64,000 nt of DNA from Natronococcus amylolyticus DSM 10524 (GTDB lineage Archaea > Halobacteriota > Halobacteria > Halobacteriales > Natrialbaceae), in assembly GCF_000337675.1 (NCBI RefSeq), contig NZ_AOIB01000036.1:117392-181391 (forward strand), given 5' to 3'. Under the pieces are notes generated by a model. It was given only the letters and a program-made list of their open reading frames with translations. It did not search any database and was not told the DNA's origin. The position numbers were made by a program, and so were the translations under genes. Of the stretch, positions 36,708-45,491 are shown one piece after another; position 1 is the first letter of the stretch; every line of letters starts with the position of its first letter.

Positions 36708-38909
36708 TCAGCCGGATGCGGTCGTCTCCTCCCGCGCTGCCTCGAGGTGGCGCCGCTCGATCAGCACCTCGTCGGCCCGCTCGTTGGCCTCCTCGGGGTC
36801 GTAGGCGGTCGCGACCTCGCGGATCGCCTTCATCGACGCCGTCCGAACCAGCGCCTCGAGGTCGGCGCCGGTGTACCCCTCGAGTTCGGCCGCCAGCTCC
36901 GCGAGGTCGACGTCCTCGGCCAGGGGCTTGTCGCCGGCGTGGACCGCGAGGATCTTCTCGCGGGCCTCGAGATCTGGCTCACCCACGAGGACGTGCGTGT
37001 CGAGCCGGCCCGGTCGAAGCAGGGCGGGATCGATCTGGTCCTTGCGGTTCGTGGCGGCCAGCACGACGAGATTCGGGTTCTCGCGCATCCCGTCGAGTTC
37101 CGTGAGTAGCTGGGAGACCACCCGCTCGGTGACCTCGTTCTGACCCGCACCCCGTGCCGCGGTGATGGCGTCGATCTCGTCGAAGAAGACGATCGACGGC
37201 GCGGCCTGGCGAGCCCGCTCGAACACCTTCCGGATCGCCTTCTCGGACTCGCCGACGTAGCGGTCGACGATCTCGGGGCCGTCGACCCGGACGAAGTTGA
37301 CGTCGGTCTCGCCGGCGAGTGCGCGGGCGAGCAGCGTCTTCCCCGTTCCGGGCGGGCCGTACAGCAGGACGCCCGAAGGGGGTTCGGTGTTCGTCTCCTC
37401 GAACAGTCGATCGTAGGTCAGGGGCCACTCGACGGACTCCCGGAGCGTCTCCTTTGCGGCCTCGAGCCCGCCGACGTCCTCGAAGTCGGTGTCGGGCGAC
37501 TCGGCGACGTACTCGCGCATCGCGGAGGGCTCGACGGACGCGAGGGCGGTGTCGAAGTGGGCCCTCGTCACCTTCGGATCGCGGTTCCACTCCTCGCGGT
37601 CGTCGGCGTCGGCGGGTCGCTCGCGGATCGCGGCCATCGCGGCCTCGCTGGCGACCGCGTCGAGGTCCGCGCCGACGAACCCGTGCGTTCGGCGGGCGAT
37701 AGTGTCGACGCTGACGTCGTCGGCGAGGGGCATCCCGCGGGTGTGTACCTCGAGGATCTCCCTGCGGCCCGTCTCGTCGGGAACGCCGATCTGGATCTCG
37801 CGGTCGAAGCGACCGCCCCGACGCAGGGCGGGATCGATCGCGTCGACGCGGTTCGTCGCCCCGATGACGATTACCTCGCCGCGGGCGTCGAGCCCGTCCA
37901 TTAGCGTCAACAGCTGGCCGACGATGCGGTTCTCGGCGCCCTCGTCATCGCCGCGAGCGCCCGCGATGGAGTCGATCTCGTCGAAGAAGATGATGGTCGG
38001 CGCGTTCTCGCGGGCGCGCTCGAACACCTCCCGGAGCTGTTCCTCGCTCTCGCCCTTGTACTTCGACATGATCTCGGGTCCCGAGATCGTCTCGAACGAG
38101 GCATCCACCTCGTTCGCGACTGCGCGGGCGATTAACGTCTTTCCCGTTCCTGGAGGCCCGTACAGCAGGACGCCGGAGGGCGGTTCGACGCCGAGCCGCC
38201 GGAACAGCTCGGGTTCCGACAGCGGGAGTTCGATCATCTCCCGGACCTGCTCGAGCTCCTCGTCCAACCCGCCGATGTCCTCGTAGGTCGGCCCCGTCGT
38301 CCCCTCCGCCGAGACCGAGTCGCCCTCCGCGCTCTCGCTCGAGGCGCCCGAACTCGCCTCTCGAGAGCCGTCGCCGGCCGCGCTCGCCCGCGCGTCGGGG
38401 CCGACGATCCGAACCGTGGTCGTACTCGAGATCCGGACGTCGCCGCCGGGAGTCGTGTCGACGACGGTAAACGGGTTCTGGCTGACGCCCTCGATCCGGA
38501 TCTGCTCGCCGGCTCGAACGGGCCGGTTCCGGAGCTTCTTGGCGGCGTCGCGCTCGGCGACCTGCCGCTCCCCGTCGGTGATCGACGGCGGGGGTGACAG
38601 CGTGACTCGCCTCGCCTCCTGAATCGTGGACGTGTCCTTCGGCCGAACCGCAACCGTGTCGCCGACATGGACGCCGGCGTTCGCACGCGTGTCGCCGTCG
38701 ATCTGGATCGCGGTTTCGGGGACCGACGGATCGGCGGGCCACATCTTCGCGACCGTGGTCTTCTCGCCCTCGATCACGACCGTATCGCCGCTCAAAACCC
38801 CCAGCTCCCGGCGCGCTCGTTCGGGGATCCGCGCGACGCCGCGGCCGGCGTCGCGTTTCTCGGCCGCCCGAACCGATAGCCCCACTGCGTCAGCGTCGGA
38901 CCCGCTCAT
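36708..38909 (-). CDS. cdc48: CDC48/VCP-like AAA ATPase
   Basis: A 733-residue double-AAA unfoldase. It has an N domain (residues 1-190: double-psi barrel [20 protein letters not shown] and a second subdomain), an acidic linker, then D1 and D2, each with GPPGTGKT, a DEIDSIA/DEIDAIT Walker B, and [23 protein letters not shown] / [20 protein letters not shown]. It acts in protein quality control, probably feeding the proteasome. ATG 38909 is chosen because the upstream in-frame extension lacks N-domain similarity and covers the divergent promoter. Confidence 0.93.
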   Translation of the reverse strand: MSGSDADAVGLSVRAAEKRDAGRGVARIPERARRELGVLSGDTVVIEGEKTTVAKMWPADPSVPETAIQIDGDTRANAGVHVGDTVAVRPKDTSTIQEARRVTLSPPPSITDGERQVAERDAAKKLRNRPVRAGEQIRIEGVSQNPFTVVDTTPGGDVRISSTTTVRIVGPDARASAAGDGSREASSGASSESAEGDSVSAEGTTGPTYEDIGGLDEELEQVREMIELPLSEPELFRRLGVEPPSGVLLYGPPGTGKTLIARAVANEVDASFETISGPEIMSKYKGESEEQLREVFERARENAPTIIFFDEIDSIAGARGDDEGAENRIVGQLLTLMDGLDARGEVIVIGATNRVDAIDPALRRGGRFDREIQIGVPDETGRREILEVHTRGMPLADDVSVDTIARRTHGFVGADLDAVASEAAMAAIRERPADADDREEWNRDPKVTRAHFDTALASVEPSAMREYVAESPDTDFEDVGGLEAAKETLRESVEWPLTYDRLFEETNTEPPSGVLLYGPPGTGKTLLARALAGETDVNFVRVDGPEIVDRYVGESEKAIRKVFERARQAAPSIVFFDEIDAITAARGAGQNEVTERVVSQLLTELDGMRENPNLVVLAATNRKDQIDPALLRPGRLDTHVLVGEPDLEAREKILAVHAGDKPLAEDVDLAELAAELEGYTGADLEALVRTASMKAIREVATAYDPEEANERADEVLIERRHLEAAREETTASG

Positions 38910-39015
38910 GAAGGGTGATTTCGCGTCCGTGCTCTTGAGAATTGTCCTCGAGCCGACGGAACCGTCGGTCGATGCCGGAGAAACGCCTTTGGGGGTCCGT
39001 ATCACAGGTTCGGGC

Positions 39016-39150
39016 ATGGTGGTCCAGACCGAACGGGACGACGCCACCTGGTTCGAGTGTGAAACCTGCGGACTGCTGTTCGACGAGCAGTCCGACGCGA
39101 CGGAACACGAGAAACACTGCGACGGCAGCGATCCGTCGTACATCCAGTAA
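39016..39150 (+). CDS. C2H2-like zinc microprotein (probable DUF7128)
   Basis: A 44-residue protein, MVVQTERDDATWFECETCGL, then FDEQSDATEHEKHCDGSDPSYIQ. CxxC followed by H-x4-C forms a single zinc finger. I recall this as a widespread haloarchaeal small protein (DUF7128); its role is unknown. It is divergent from cdc48, with 106 bp between starts. The coding bias and conserved ending support a real gene despite its size. Confidence 0.75.
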   Translation: MVVQTERDDATWFECETCGLLFDEQSDATEHEKHCDGSDPSYIQ

Positions 39151-39192
39151 ACTGGACTGGCGTCCGTCCGAGCCGCTGACGGCGAGGGTCGG

Positions 39193-39438
39193 CTACTCGA
39201 GACGGTCGCGGTGGTCGGCCGCGAGCTCTCGAGCCTGCTCCAGCGTATGCGTCTCCGCCCAGCGGACGCGGTCGCCGTCTCCGTAGGCGAGCGCCGTCTT
39301 GAGTTCGTCCCGCAACACGCCGTGATCGACCGCGAGGACGGTTCCGGAGCCGTCGCCGAGTTCGTAGACGCCGGGGCGGTCGGGCGCCCGGGCGACGGCG
39401 TCCCGATCCAGCTCCCGCCAAGACTTCTGTAGGGGCAT
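39193..39438 (-). CDS. Hypothetical haloarchaeal protein (probable DUF7508)
   Basis: An 81-residue protein beginning MPLQKSWRELDRDAVARAPDRPGVYELGDG, which resembles the strand-turn start of GIY-YIG-type small domains (the 'PGVYEL' segment), and ending in a charged helix. The ATG overlaps the stop of the upstream DUF5796 gene (ATGA), so the two are a coupled pair. Function unknown; the DUF number is from memory. Confidence 0.7.
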   Translation of the reverse strand: MPLQKSWRELDRDAVARAPDRPGVYELGDGSGTVLAVDHGVLRDELKTALAYGDGDRVRWAETHTLEQARELAADHRDRLE

Positions 39439-39869
39439 CAGTCGACCGCCTCGACGAGTTCGTAGGCGTGTTCGCTCATCTCGTCCTCGGCGAAGACGAA
39501 GACGCGGCCGTCGACGACCGACGGCTCCGCCTCGACCTGGATCGCGTAGGCCGTCGTCGACACCGTCACGCCCGGGAACAGCACCTCCTCGTCGTCTCCC
39601 TCGAGCATCACCCGGCCGACGCCGGTCGACTCGAGGATCTCCGCCTGGGTGTTGCGGTCGTTGATGTAGGTCATGACGCCCTCGACGCCGTCGGGATCCG
39701 TGACCAGGACGTGGACCTCCTTTCCGGGCGGTGTCTTCACCGTCCGCTCGACGGGTTTCGGCGGGCCGTGGTAGAAGACGTCCCGTCCGTCGAGGTACTC
39801 GACGACGACGCCGCCCTCGACGAAGTCGACGCCGATCGTGCTGGGTGCGACGTTGCTTCGCTGGCTCAT
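39438..39869 (-). CDS. DUF5796 family protein
   Basis: A 143-residue beta-rich protein: TIGVDFVEGGVVVEYLDGRDVFYHGPP, EVHVLVTDPDGVEGVMTYINDRNTQAEILESTGVGRVMLEGDDEEVLFPG. As I recall, this haloarchaeal family is annotated DUF5796; no function is known. It is translationally coupled to the 81-residue protein downstream and divergent from shikimate kinase. Confidence 0.78.
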   Translation of the reverse strand: MSQRSNVAPSTIGVDFVEGGVVVEYLDGRDVFYHGPPKPVERTVKTPPGKEVHVLVTDPDGVEGVMTYINDRNTQAEILESTGVGRVMLEGDDEEVLFPGVTVSTTAYAIQVEAEPSVVDGRVFVFAEDEMSEHAYELVEAVD

Positions 39870-39997
39870 ACGTCAGGTTCGGTCGGGCGGGAGAAAAACC
39901 GTACGTTCGCGGGTCCGGTCGCCTCCCGGAGACCGAACCGGAGCCACTACTCGCCGTGATCGCCAGCCTAAATACGGCCCGGGCGAGAGGGGTCGGT

Positions 39998-40867
39998 ATG
40001 GATGGCCGGGCTGTTGCGCCGGCGGCCGGAACCGTGCTGAACGCGCTCGCGACCGGTCGCGGATCGGCGTTCGCGATCGATCTCGAGACGACCGCGGCGG
40101 TCGAGTTGACGACCGACGGTGAGGTCGTCGGTACCGTCGCCGACCGGCCCGAGGCGGACACCGGGCTCATCGAACGCTGTGTCGAGCTCGCGCTCGAGGA
40201 GTACGCCGACGCCGCGGGGCTCACTGGTGCGGTTGGCGCTCGGGTCCGAACGGACAGCGAGGTCCCGATGGCCGCCGGGCTCAAGAGCTCGAGCGCCGCC
40301 GCCAACGCCACGGTGCTTGCGACCCTTGACGCCCTCGAGATCACCGACGCCGTCGATCGGATCGACGCCTGCCGGCTCGGCGTGCGAGCGGCCCGCGACG
40401 CCGGCGTCACGGCGACGGGCGCGTTCGACGACGCCAGCGCCAGCATGCTCGGCGGCGTGACGGTCACCGACAACACGACCGACGAGCTGCTGACCCGCGA
40501 AACCGTCGACTGGGAGGCACTGGTCTACACGCCGCCCGAGCAGGCCTACAGCGCCGACGCCGACGTCTCGGCCTGCCAGCGGATCGCGCCGATGGCCGAA
40601 CTCGTCGAGGAACTGGCCCTCGAGGGGCGCTATGGCGAGGCGATGACCGTCAACGGGTTTGCGTTCTGTGGCGCCCTCGAGTTCCCGACGGGGCCGATGC
40701 TCGAGGCGCTGCCCGACGCCGACGGCGTCTCGCTGTCGGGAACCGGGCCGAGCTACGTGGCCGTCGGCGACCGGGAGACGCTCGAGGAGATCCGGGAGCG
40801 GTGGGACGAACGGGACGGAACGACACGATTACTGGCGACGCGAACCGACGGGACACGAACCACATGA
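39998..40867 (+). CDS. aroK: Shikimate kinase, archaeal GHMP type
   Basis: Phosphorylates shikimate in aromatic amino acid synthesis. The 289-residue GHMP kinase has the phosphate-binding loop PMAAGLKSSSAAANATVLA near residue 92 and the C-terminal GVSLSGTGPSYVAVGD. This non-orthologous kinase replaces the bacterial P-loop AroK in archaea. The frame is open upstream, but ATG 39998 matches the family N-terminus. The stop overlaps the chorismate mutase ATG (ATGA), so the two aromatic-pathway genes are coupled. Confidence 0.92.
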   Translation: MDGRAVAPAAGTVLNALATGRGSAFAIDLETTAAVELTTDGEVVGTVADRPEADTGLIERCVELALEEYADAAGLTGAVGARVRTDSEVPMAAGLKSSSAAANATVLATLDALEITDAVDRIDACRLGVRAARDAGVTATGAFDDASASMLGGVTVTDNTTDELLTRETVDWEALVYTPPEQAYSADADVSACQRIAPMAELVEELALEGRYGEAMTVNGFAFCGALEFPTGPMLEALPDADGVSLSGTGPSYVAVGDRETLEEIRERWDERDGTTRLLATRTDGTRTT

Positions 40868-41190
40868 CACCCAACGATACCGACACGGACGAGGCCGAGA
40901 CGACAGATCGAGCGCCCGAAGAGATGGATCTCGACGAACTCCGCGAGGAGATCCAGACGATCGACCGCGAGATCGTCGAACTGATTGCCCAGCGAACCTA
41001 CGTTGCAGACACGATCGCGGCTGTCAAAGACGAGAAGGGGCTGCCGACGACCGACGAGAAACAGGAAGAGCAGGTGATGGAGCGGGCGGGCCACAACGCC
41101 GAGCAGTTCGACGTCGACGCGAACCTCGTGAAAGCGATCTTCCGGCTGCTGATCGAACTGAACAAAGTAGAGCAGCGTGAGAATCGGTAA
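40864..41190 (+). CDS. Chorismate mutase (AroQ class), 3' end replaced
   Basis: Converts chorismate to prephenate. The 108-residue AroQ-type helical protein contains DLDELREEIQTIDREIVELIAQRTYVADTIAAVKDEKGLPTTDEKQE, with the usual Arg and Lys substrate contacts, and ends LLIELNKVEQRENR. It starts at ATG 40864, overlapping the aroK stop. Its final ten codons and stop recur at 41910-41942, beyond the toxin-antitoxin module, with only synonymous changes, so the present 3' end was probably supplied by an incoming element. Confidence 0.9.
   Translation: MTPNDTDTDEAETTDRAPEEMDLDELREEIQTIDREIVELIAQRTYVADTIAAVKDEKGLPTTDEKQEEQVMERAGHNAEQFDVDANLVKAIFRLLIELNKVEQRENR
41158..41190 (+). repeat. Proximal copy of the chorismate mutase 3' end
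   Basis: This 33-base segment encodes LNKVEQRENR and stop TAA, using AAA, GTA, CAG and CGT. It matches 41910-41942 at 28 of 33 bases, and all five differences are at third codon positions. It is more AT-rich than the distal copy, as expected if the element brought it in. Confidence 0.8.
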
Positions 41191-41293
41191 CAAACGGCAC
41201 TGATTTCACGGATCTACTACTGTTTCTCTTAGCCAATAGCTCCAGCGTTCGGACGCCGAAACACCTACAGTAACACGCGAGTAATACAAGTGT

Positions 41294-41578
41294 ATGTCCG
41301 AAGCGGCCACAAACAACGGCGACGACGAGATCGTCACGGTGAATTTCAAGGTCACACGGTCGTTTCTCAACGAGATCGAAGACACGTGGCAAGGACGAGG
41401 ATTCAACAGCCGTAGCGAATTTATTCGGTATACCCTACGCGATGCCGTCGAACACCCCACGTTCGACCGCGATGAACTCGTTGCACTCCTCCAAGCCGAC
41501 GAAGATGTCCGTGAACAACGGACGATGAGTGCCGAAGAAGCACGCGAACGATTCGGCACTGACGGGACGAATGAGTGA
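41294..41578 (+). CDS. Ribbon-helix-helix antitoxin
   Basis: A 94-residue protein. DEIVTVNFKVTRSFLNEIEDTWQGRGFNSRSEFIRYTLRDAVEHP is a typical RHH (CopG/ParD-like) DNA-binding domain. The C-terminus (ELVALLQADEDVREQRTMSAEEARERF) would neutralise the toxin. The stop overlaps the toxin ATG by 8 bases. Codon use (ACA, AAC, CGA, AAT) is less GC-biased than in neighbouring housekeeping genes, pointing to recent transfer. It probably represses its own promoter. Confidence 0.85.
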   Translation: MSEAATNNGDDEIVTVNFKVTRSFLNEIEDTWQGRGFNSRSEFIRYTLRDAVEHPTFDRDELVALLQADEDVREQRTMSAEEARERFGTDGTNE

Positions 41579-41855
41579 CGGCGAGTGGACGTGGGAACTC
41601 GCATCGAAAGCGCAGGACGATCTCACCGCCCTCAATTCGAACGAACAGCAGCGCATCATCGACAAACTCAACGAAATCATCGATTCTCCGTGGCGTGACC
41701 CACCAGACTATGGTGAACCGCTCCAGAATAGCTCACGTCGCAAGGTGCGTATCGGCGAGTTCCGTCTTGCGGTCACTTTTCACCGGGACGAGTACCGAAT
41801 GGTCGTTGCTCGAATCAAGCGTCGTGGAGGCGCGTATACCGCTGACGACGACTGA
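41571..41855 (+). CDS. RelE/ParE family toxin
   Basis: A 94-residue protein: WTWELASKAQDDLTALNSNEQQRIIDKLNEIIDSPWRDPPDYGEPLQNSSRRKVRIGEFRLAVTFHRDEYRMVVARIKRRGGAY. The order helix-helix, 'G.FRL' and late strands matches RelE/ParE toxins (ribosome-dependent mRNA cleavage or gyrase inhibition). The basic residues in KVRIGEFRL and IKRRGGAY are those expected in the active groove. It appears full length and probably active. Confidence 0.85.
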   Translation: MSDGEWTWELASKAQDDLTALNSNEQQRIIDKLNEIIDSPWRDPPDYGEPLQNSSRRKVRIGEFRLAVTFHRDEYRMVVARIKRRGGAYTADDD

Positions 41856-41909
41856 GTAGATATACCAGAACCGGCAAAGGAGACGGGATCTGTAACATCA
41901 GCCCGAGAC

Positions 41910-41942
41910 CTGAACAAGGTGGAGCAACGCGAGAATCGGTAG
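41910..41942 (+). repeat. Distal, displaced copy of the chorismate mutase 3' end
   Basis: It reads LNKVEQRENR and TAG using AAG, GTG, CAA and CGC, closer to the codon preference of the rest of the gene. Upstream of CTGAAC the frame no longer matches chorismate mutase, so only the last ten codons remain. Best read as the original host 3' end. Confidence 0.8.
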
Positions 41943-41965
41943 CACGCGGCGGAAGTATTGCTACG

Positions 41966-42110
41966 TCATTCATCGGCAGGCTCTAGCGGAATTCGTTCCA
42001 CCTCGAGGTCCTGTAGTCTCGCTCCGGTGCGAGCGCGGCCACACCACGTGCTTCCGCAACCGCCGCGTGGAACGCATCGACAGCCGATCCCGTCGCGGTT
42101 TCCTCGGCGG
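41966..42110 (-). pseudogene. PIN-domain (VapC-like) gene remnant
   Basis: On the minus strand a frame reads SAVDAFHAAVAEARGVAALAPERD, like the last helix-strand of a PIN domain. After a one-base shift it continues LQDLEVERIPLEPADE and stops at 41966-41968, which is how haloarchaeal PIN proteins often end. No single frame covers both halves and no N-terminal half is visible, so this is a frameshifted tail fragment. It abuts the epimerase stop at 42113. Confidence 0.4.
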
Positions 42111-42112
42111 AC

Positions 42113-43540
42113 TCAGCGAGTCCCGCCGGACCGCCGTTCCCCGATCTCCGCCTCGAGCGGGGCCGACTCGTCTCGCTTCTCGAGGACGGGCGGCTCGCCG
42201 CCCTCGAGTACCGCGTCGGTCTCCTCGTAGGTCGGCGCGCTCTCGAGGGTCGCGCAGTTGCTGTATCTCGTCGCCGTCACGTCGGCGAACGCGCCGGCCT
42301 CGAAGGCGGCCCTGAGCTCGAGGCAGTGATCGCGGATCGTTCGCGTGGGCTCGAAGTCGAGCCTCGAGCGGAGCTTCTCGAACTCCACCCGGTAGCTGCG
42401 CTCGTCGGTTCGGTCGTCGTGGTACTCGATGTCGGCGTCGGGGAACGCGTCGGCGACGACGGTCGCGAGTTCGTCGATCCGGTAGTTCTGCTCGTTCGAG
42501 CCGACGTTGAACGTCTCCCCGGCGACGTCCTCGAAGGGCGCGGTCAGGCACGCCTGGTAGGCCCGTGCGACGTCCTCGACGTGGACGTTCGGACGGTACT
42601 GGTCGCCGCCGAAGACGGGGACGACGCCCTCCTCGTGGGCCTTCGCGGGCAACACGTTCCCGACGAGGTCGAAGCGCATCCGTGGCGAGTAGCCGTACAC
42701 CGTCGCCATCCGGAGGATCGTCGGTGCGAACCGGTCGTCGGCGAGCTCCCGGAGGACCCGCTCGGACTGGATCTTCGCCCGCGCGTACAGCGAGACCGGG
42801 TTGAGGGCGTCGTCCTCGGTACACCGCCCGGCCCCGTCGGTCCGTCCGTAGACGCTACAGGTCGAGGCGAACAGGAACCGGTTGAGGCCGTGATACTTGC
42901 AGATCGACGCCAGCAGCTGCGTCGAGTGGAGGTTGTACTCGAGGGTCTTTCGGGGCTCGAGTGCGGTGGCGGGATCGCCGACGATCCCACCGAGGTGGAC
43001 GATGGCGTCGACCCCCTCGATCGCCTCGAGGACGTCGCCGACCGAGCGGGCGTCGCCGTGGTGCAGCGCGAACCGGTCGCGTCCTTCGAGCGCGGCGATA
43101 CCGCCGTTCCCGTACATGAGCGGGTCGAGGACGCGGACGGCGAAGCCGTCCTCGAGTAGCCGCCGGCACAGCACCGAGCCGACGTAGCCGGCGCCGCCGA
43201 CCACGAGCACGGTTTCGACGGCCTCCGCGTTCGATCCGGTGGTTCGTTCGTTTCCGTTCGTAACCTCTTTCAGTATTCCGTCGACGGTCCGACCGTCCTC
43301 GAGTACGGGAGCCGACGCCGCTTCGGCGGTCGATCCTGTCGGCTCGTCGAGAATCGACGAAACCGGTGCGTTCGGCGTCGCCCCGTCGAACAGCGCCGCC
43401 CTGAGTCGTTCGTGTGTCGCGGAGCCGACGAGTCGATCCCGGTCGTCGAGGACGACGACGCCGCGTCCGTCGATGCGATCGATGCGGGCGATCGCCTCCC
43501 GGATCGACGTCCCGTCGCCCGTGATTGGTACCCATCTCAT
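42113..43540 (-). CDS. NAD-dependent sugar epimerase/dehydratase with an N-terminal CBS domain
   Basis: A 475-residue fusion. Residues 1-90 look like the CBS module normally attached to sugar-phosphate nucleotidyltransferases (GTSIREAIARIDRIDGRGVVVLDDRDRLVGSATHERLRAALFDG). From residue 110 an extended SDR follows: NAD site VLVVGGAGYVGS (115-121), catalytic Ser region FASTCSVYGRT, and YxxxK in LYARAKIQSE. The substrate is probably an NDP-sugar used in surface glycans. It lies 117 bp downstream of a DegT aminotransferase in the same direction, so the two may make a modified sugar. Confidence 0.85.
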   Translation of the reverse strand: MRWVPITGDGTSIREAIARIDRIDGRGVVVLDDRDRLVGSATHERLRAALFDGATPNAPVSSILDEPTGSTAEAASAPVLEDGRTVDGILKEVTNGNERTTGSNAEAVETVLVVGGAGYVGSVLCRRLLEDGFAVRVLDPLMYGNGGIAALEGRDRFALHHGDARSVGDVLEAIEGVDAIVHLGGIVGDPATALEPRKTLEYNLHSTQLLASICKYHGLNRFLFASTCSVYGRTDGAGRCTEDDALNPVSLYARAKIQSERVLRELADDRFAPTILRMATVYGYSPRMRFDLVGNVLPAKAHEEGVVPVFGGDQYRPNVHVEDVARAYQACLTAPFEDVAGETFNVGSNEQNYRIDELATVVADAFPDADIEYHDDRTDERSYRVEFEKLRSRLDFEPTRTIRDHCLELRAAFEAGAFADVTATRYSNCATLESAPTYEETDAVLEGGEPPVLEKRDESAPLEAEIGERRSGGTR

Positions 43541-43657
43541 AGTTGCGAGTTCGGTGCGCCCCCGTTACGATCGGCGTAGACGGGTCGGCGCCTACTATCG
43601 TCGAATCGGAATAACGGCCTTTGTTATGCGTCGGCTGGGACGACAGTCGGCACTCCG

Positions 43658-44854
43658 TTACCGTCCGGATTCGAGACCGTCGTCGGCGGTTCGGGACCCG
43701 CGTCTATCGGCGACGCCCGCGACTCGCGGCGACTCGAGAGCCGCCTTGAGGCCGTCGACGACCCGGTCGACGGCGTCGTTGTCGAAAACGGGAGACATCG
43801 GGAGGGAGAGAACGCACCCGCTAACGGCCTCGGTTACGGGCAACGAACCGCGCTCGTGTCGATCCCGGTACGCGTCGGTCAGGTGAACCGGTGGATCCCA
43901 GTAGATCTTCGAGGCGATCCCGCGCTCGGACAGCGTCTCGATGACGGCCTCGCGATCGGCGCCCGGAGCCAGCGTCACGGTGTAGAGCTGGCGGACGTGG
44001 CGCCCATCGGCTGGTTCGGGCTGTGGTTCGATGCCGTCGATTCCGGCCAGCCCGGTGGCGTACCGTTCGGCGACCCGGCGGCGCTCCGCGATCAGCTCGT
44101 CGACCTTCTCGAGCTGTGCGCAGCCGACGGCGGCGACGAGATCCGACATTCGGATGTTCGTGCCGAGCCCGACGTAGTCGCCGCTGGCGGCCGAGTCGAA
44201 GTACTCCGCCGAGGCCCGCCCGTGGGAGCGAAACCGCTCGAGGCGGCGGGCGAGGTCGTCGTCGTCGGTGACGACGGCACCGCCCTCGCCGGTCGGCAGG
44301 ATCTTGTTCTGACAGAAACTCAGCGCCGCGGTCTCGCCGAACGTGCCGACCGCCCGCCCTCGAGAGCTGCTTCCGAACGCCTCGGCCGCGTCCTCGATCA
44401 CCGGGACGTCCGCCTCGGCCGCGACCGCGGCGATCTCGGCGATCCGACAGGGCGCGCCGTAGGGGTGGACGGGAACGATCGCGGCCGTCCGCTCGGTGAT
44501 GGCGTCGGCGACTGCCCCCGGATCGAGCCCGTAGGTGTCGGGTTCGATATCGGCGAACGTCGGTTCGGCGCCGACGAGACGAACGGCGTTGGCCGTCGCG
44601 ATGAAGGTAAACGCCGGGACGACGACCTCGTCGCCCTCGCCGACCCCGTGGGCCTCGAGGGCCGCGACCAGCGCCGTCGTCCCCGAGTTGACCGTCACGG
44701 CGTGCTCGACGCCGAGGTAGCGCTCGAGACCGTCCTCGAACGCCTCGACGTAGGGGCCGTTGGCCCAGTACGAGCCCCGCGTAATGGAGTCGACCGCGTT
44801 CTGCACGTCGCGTTCGTCCCAGGCGATCTCGAACAGCGGAATGTCGTCGCTCAT
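43658..44854 (-). CDS. DegT/DnrJ/EryC1/StrS sugar aminotransferase
   Basis: A PLP-dependent aminotransferase acting on keto-sugars. The 398-residue protein has GSYWANGPYVEAFEDGLERYLGVEHAVTVNSGTTAL, VVVPAFTFIATANAV, EDAAEAFGSSSRG and the PLP-Lys region SFCQNKILPTGEGGAVVTDD. ATG 44854 gives the family N-terminus; the open frame to 45046 crosses the promoter of the divergent stress gene. Together with the epimerase it suggests synthesis of an amino sugar for glycosylation. Confidence 0.9.
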   Translation of the reverse strand: MSDDIPLFEIAWDERDVQNAVDSITRGSYWANGPYVEAFEDGLERYLGVEHAVTVNSGTTALVAALEAHGVGEGDEVVVPAFTFIATANAVRLVGAEPTFADIEPDTYGLDPGAVADAITERTAAIVPVHPYGAPCRIAEIAAVAAEADVPVIEDAAEAFGSSSRGRAVGTFGETAALSFCQNKILPTGEGGAVVTDDDDLARRLERFRSHGRASAEYFDSAASGDYVGLGTNIRMSDLVAAVGCAQLEKVDELIAERRRVAERYATGLAGIDGIEPQPEPADGRHVRQLYTVTLAPGADREAVIETLSERGIASKIYWDPPVHLTDAYRDRHERGSLPVTEAVSGCVLSLPMSPVFDNDAVDRVVDGLKAALESPRVAGVADRRGSRTADDGLESGR

Positions 44855-45002
44855 CGCGAACCGGTTCGGGAACCCGAAAGGTAAGTAGCCGTTCACTACC
44901 CGATCGAACGGGGTCGTTTCGGTCGACGACGGTCGGCTCCCGCTCGAGTTCGACGCCCGAGCCGACCGACCGTTTTTGGTCGTCCTGACCGAACCGTCGC
45001 CC

Positions 45003-45404
45003 ATGTACGATTCGATACTGGTTCCGACGGACGGCCGGGAGAACACCGATCGGGCGATCGACGAGGCGATCGAGCTCGCCCGGGTCCACGGCTCGACCGT
45101 TCACGCGCTGTACGTCGTCAACTCGGCCGCGATCGCGCCGGGAATGGACTTCGAGGATCTGGAGGTCGCCGGCGAGGAGGCCGTCGACTACGTCGCCGAG
45201 CGGGCCGCCGACGCGGGTCTCGAGGACGTCCGAACGACGGTGACACACGGCCTTCGACACAGGGCGATCCTCCAGTACGCCGACGACCACGACATCGATC
45301 TCATCGTCATGGGTCGCAACCGCGGGCTGGATCGCTTCCTCCGAAAGAGCGTCTCCGATCGGGTCGCGACCGATTCGACGAGACCGGTGCTCGTCGTCGA
45401 GTGA
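45003..45404 (+). CDS. Universal stress protein (UspA family)
   Basis: A 133-residue protein starting MYDSILVPTDGRENTDRAIDEAIELA and ending HDIDLIVMGRNRGLDRFLRKSVSDRVATDSTRPVLVVE. The nucleotide-binding motif GxxG-x9-S/T is partly kept (GRNRGLDRFLRKSVSDRV, with N and R at variable sites). Role: stress response, probably ATP or AMP binding. Divergent from the aminotransferase. Confidence 0.9.
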   Translation: MYDSILVPTDGRENTDRAIDEAIELARVHGSTVHALYVVNSAAIAPGMDFEDLEVAGEEAVDYVAERAADAGLEDVRTTVTHGLRHRAILQYADDHDIDLIVMGRNRGLDRFLRKSVSDRVATDSTRPVLVVE

Positions 45405-45491
45405 GCGTCAGTCCCTCGCATTCGAAAGCGGTTCCCCCTGCCGCGTCGAGAAAGCACTTTTACCGCAGTCGGCTACGGACGGTAGATTCTC

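Larger units (their letters stand above)
41191..41942. mobile_element. Candidate insertion carrying a toxin-antitoxin pair at the 3' end of chorismate mutase
   Basis: This 752 bp segment begins just after the chorismate mutase stop and ends with the displaced duplicate of that gene's 3' end. It holds only the RHH antitoxin and RelE/ParE toxin genes. Its base use is visibly more AT-rich than the flanks. No integrase is inside, so it would have moved passively, by homologous recombination, or as a remnant of a larger element. The interpretation is inferred from the repeat pair. Confidence 0.55.
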
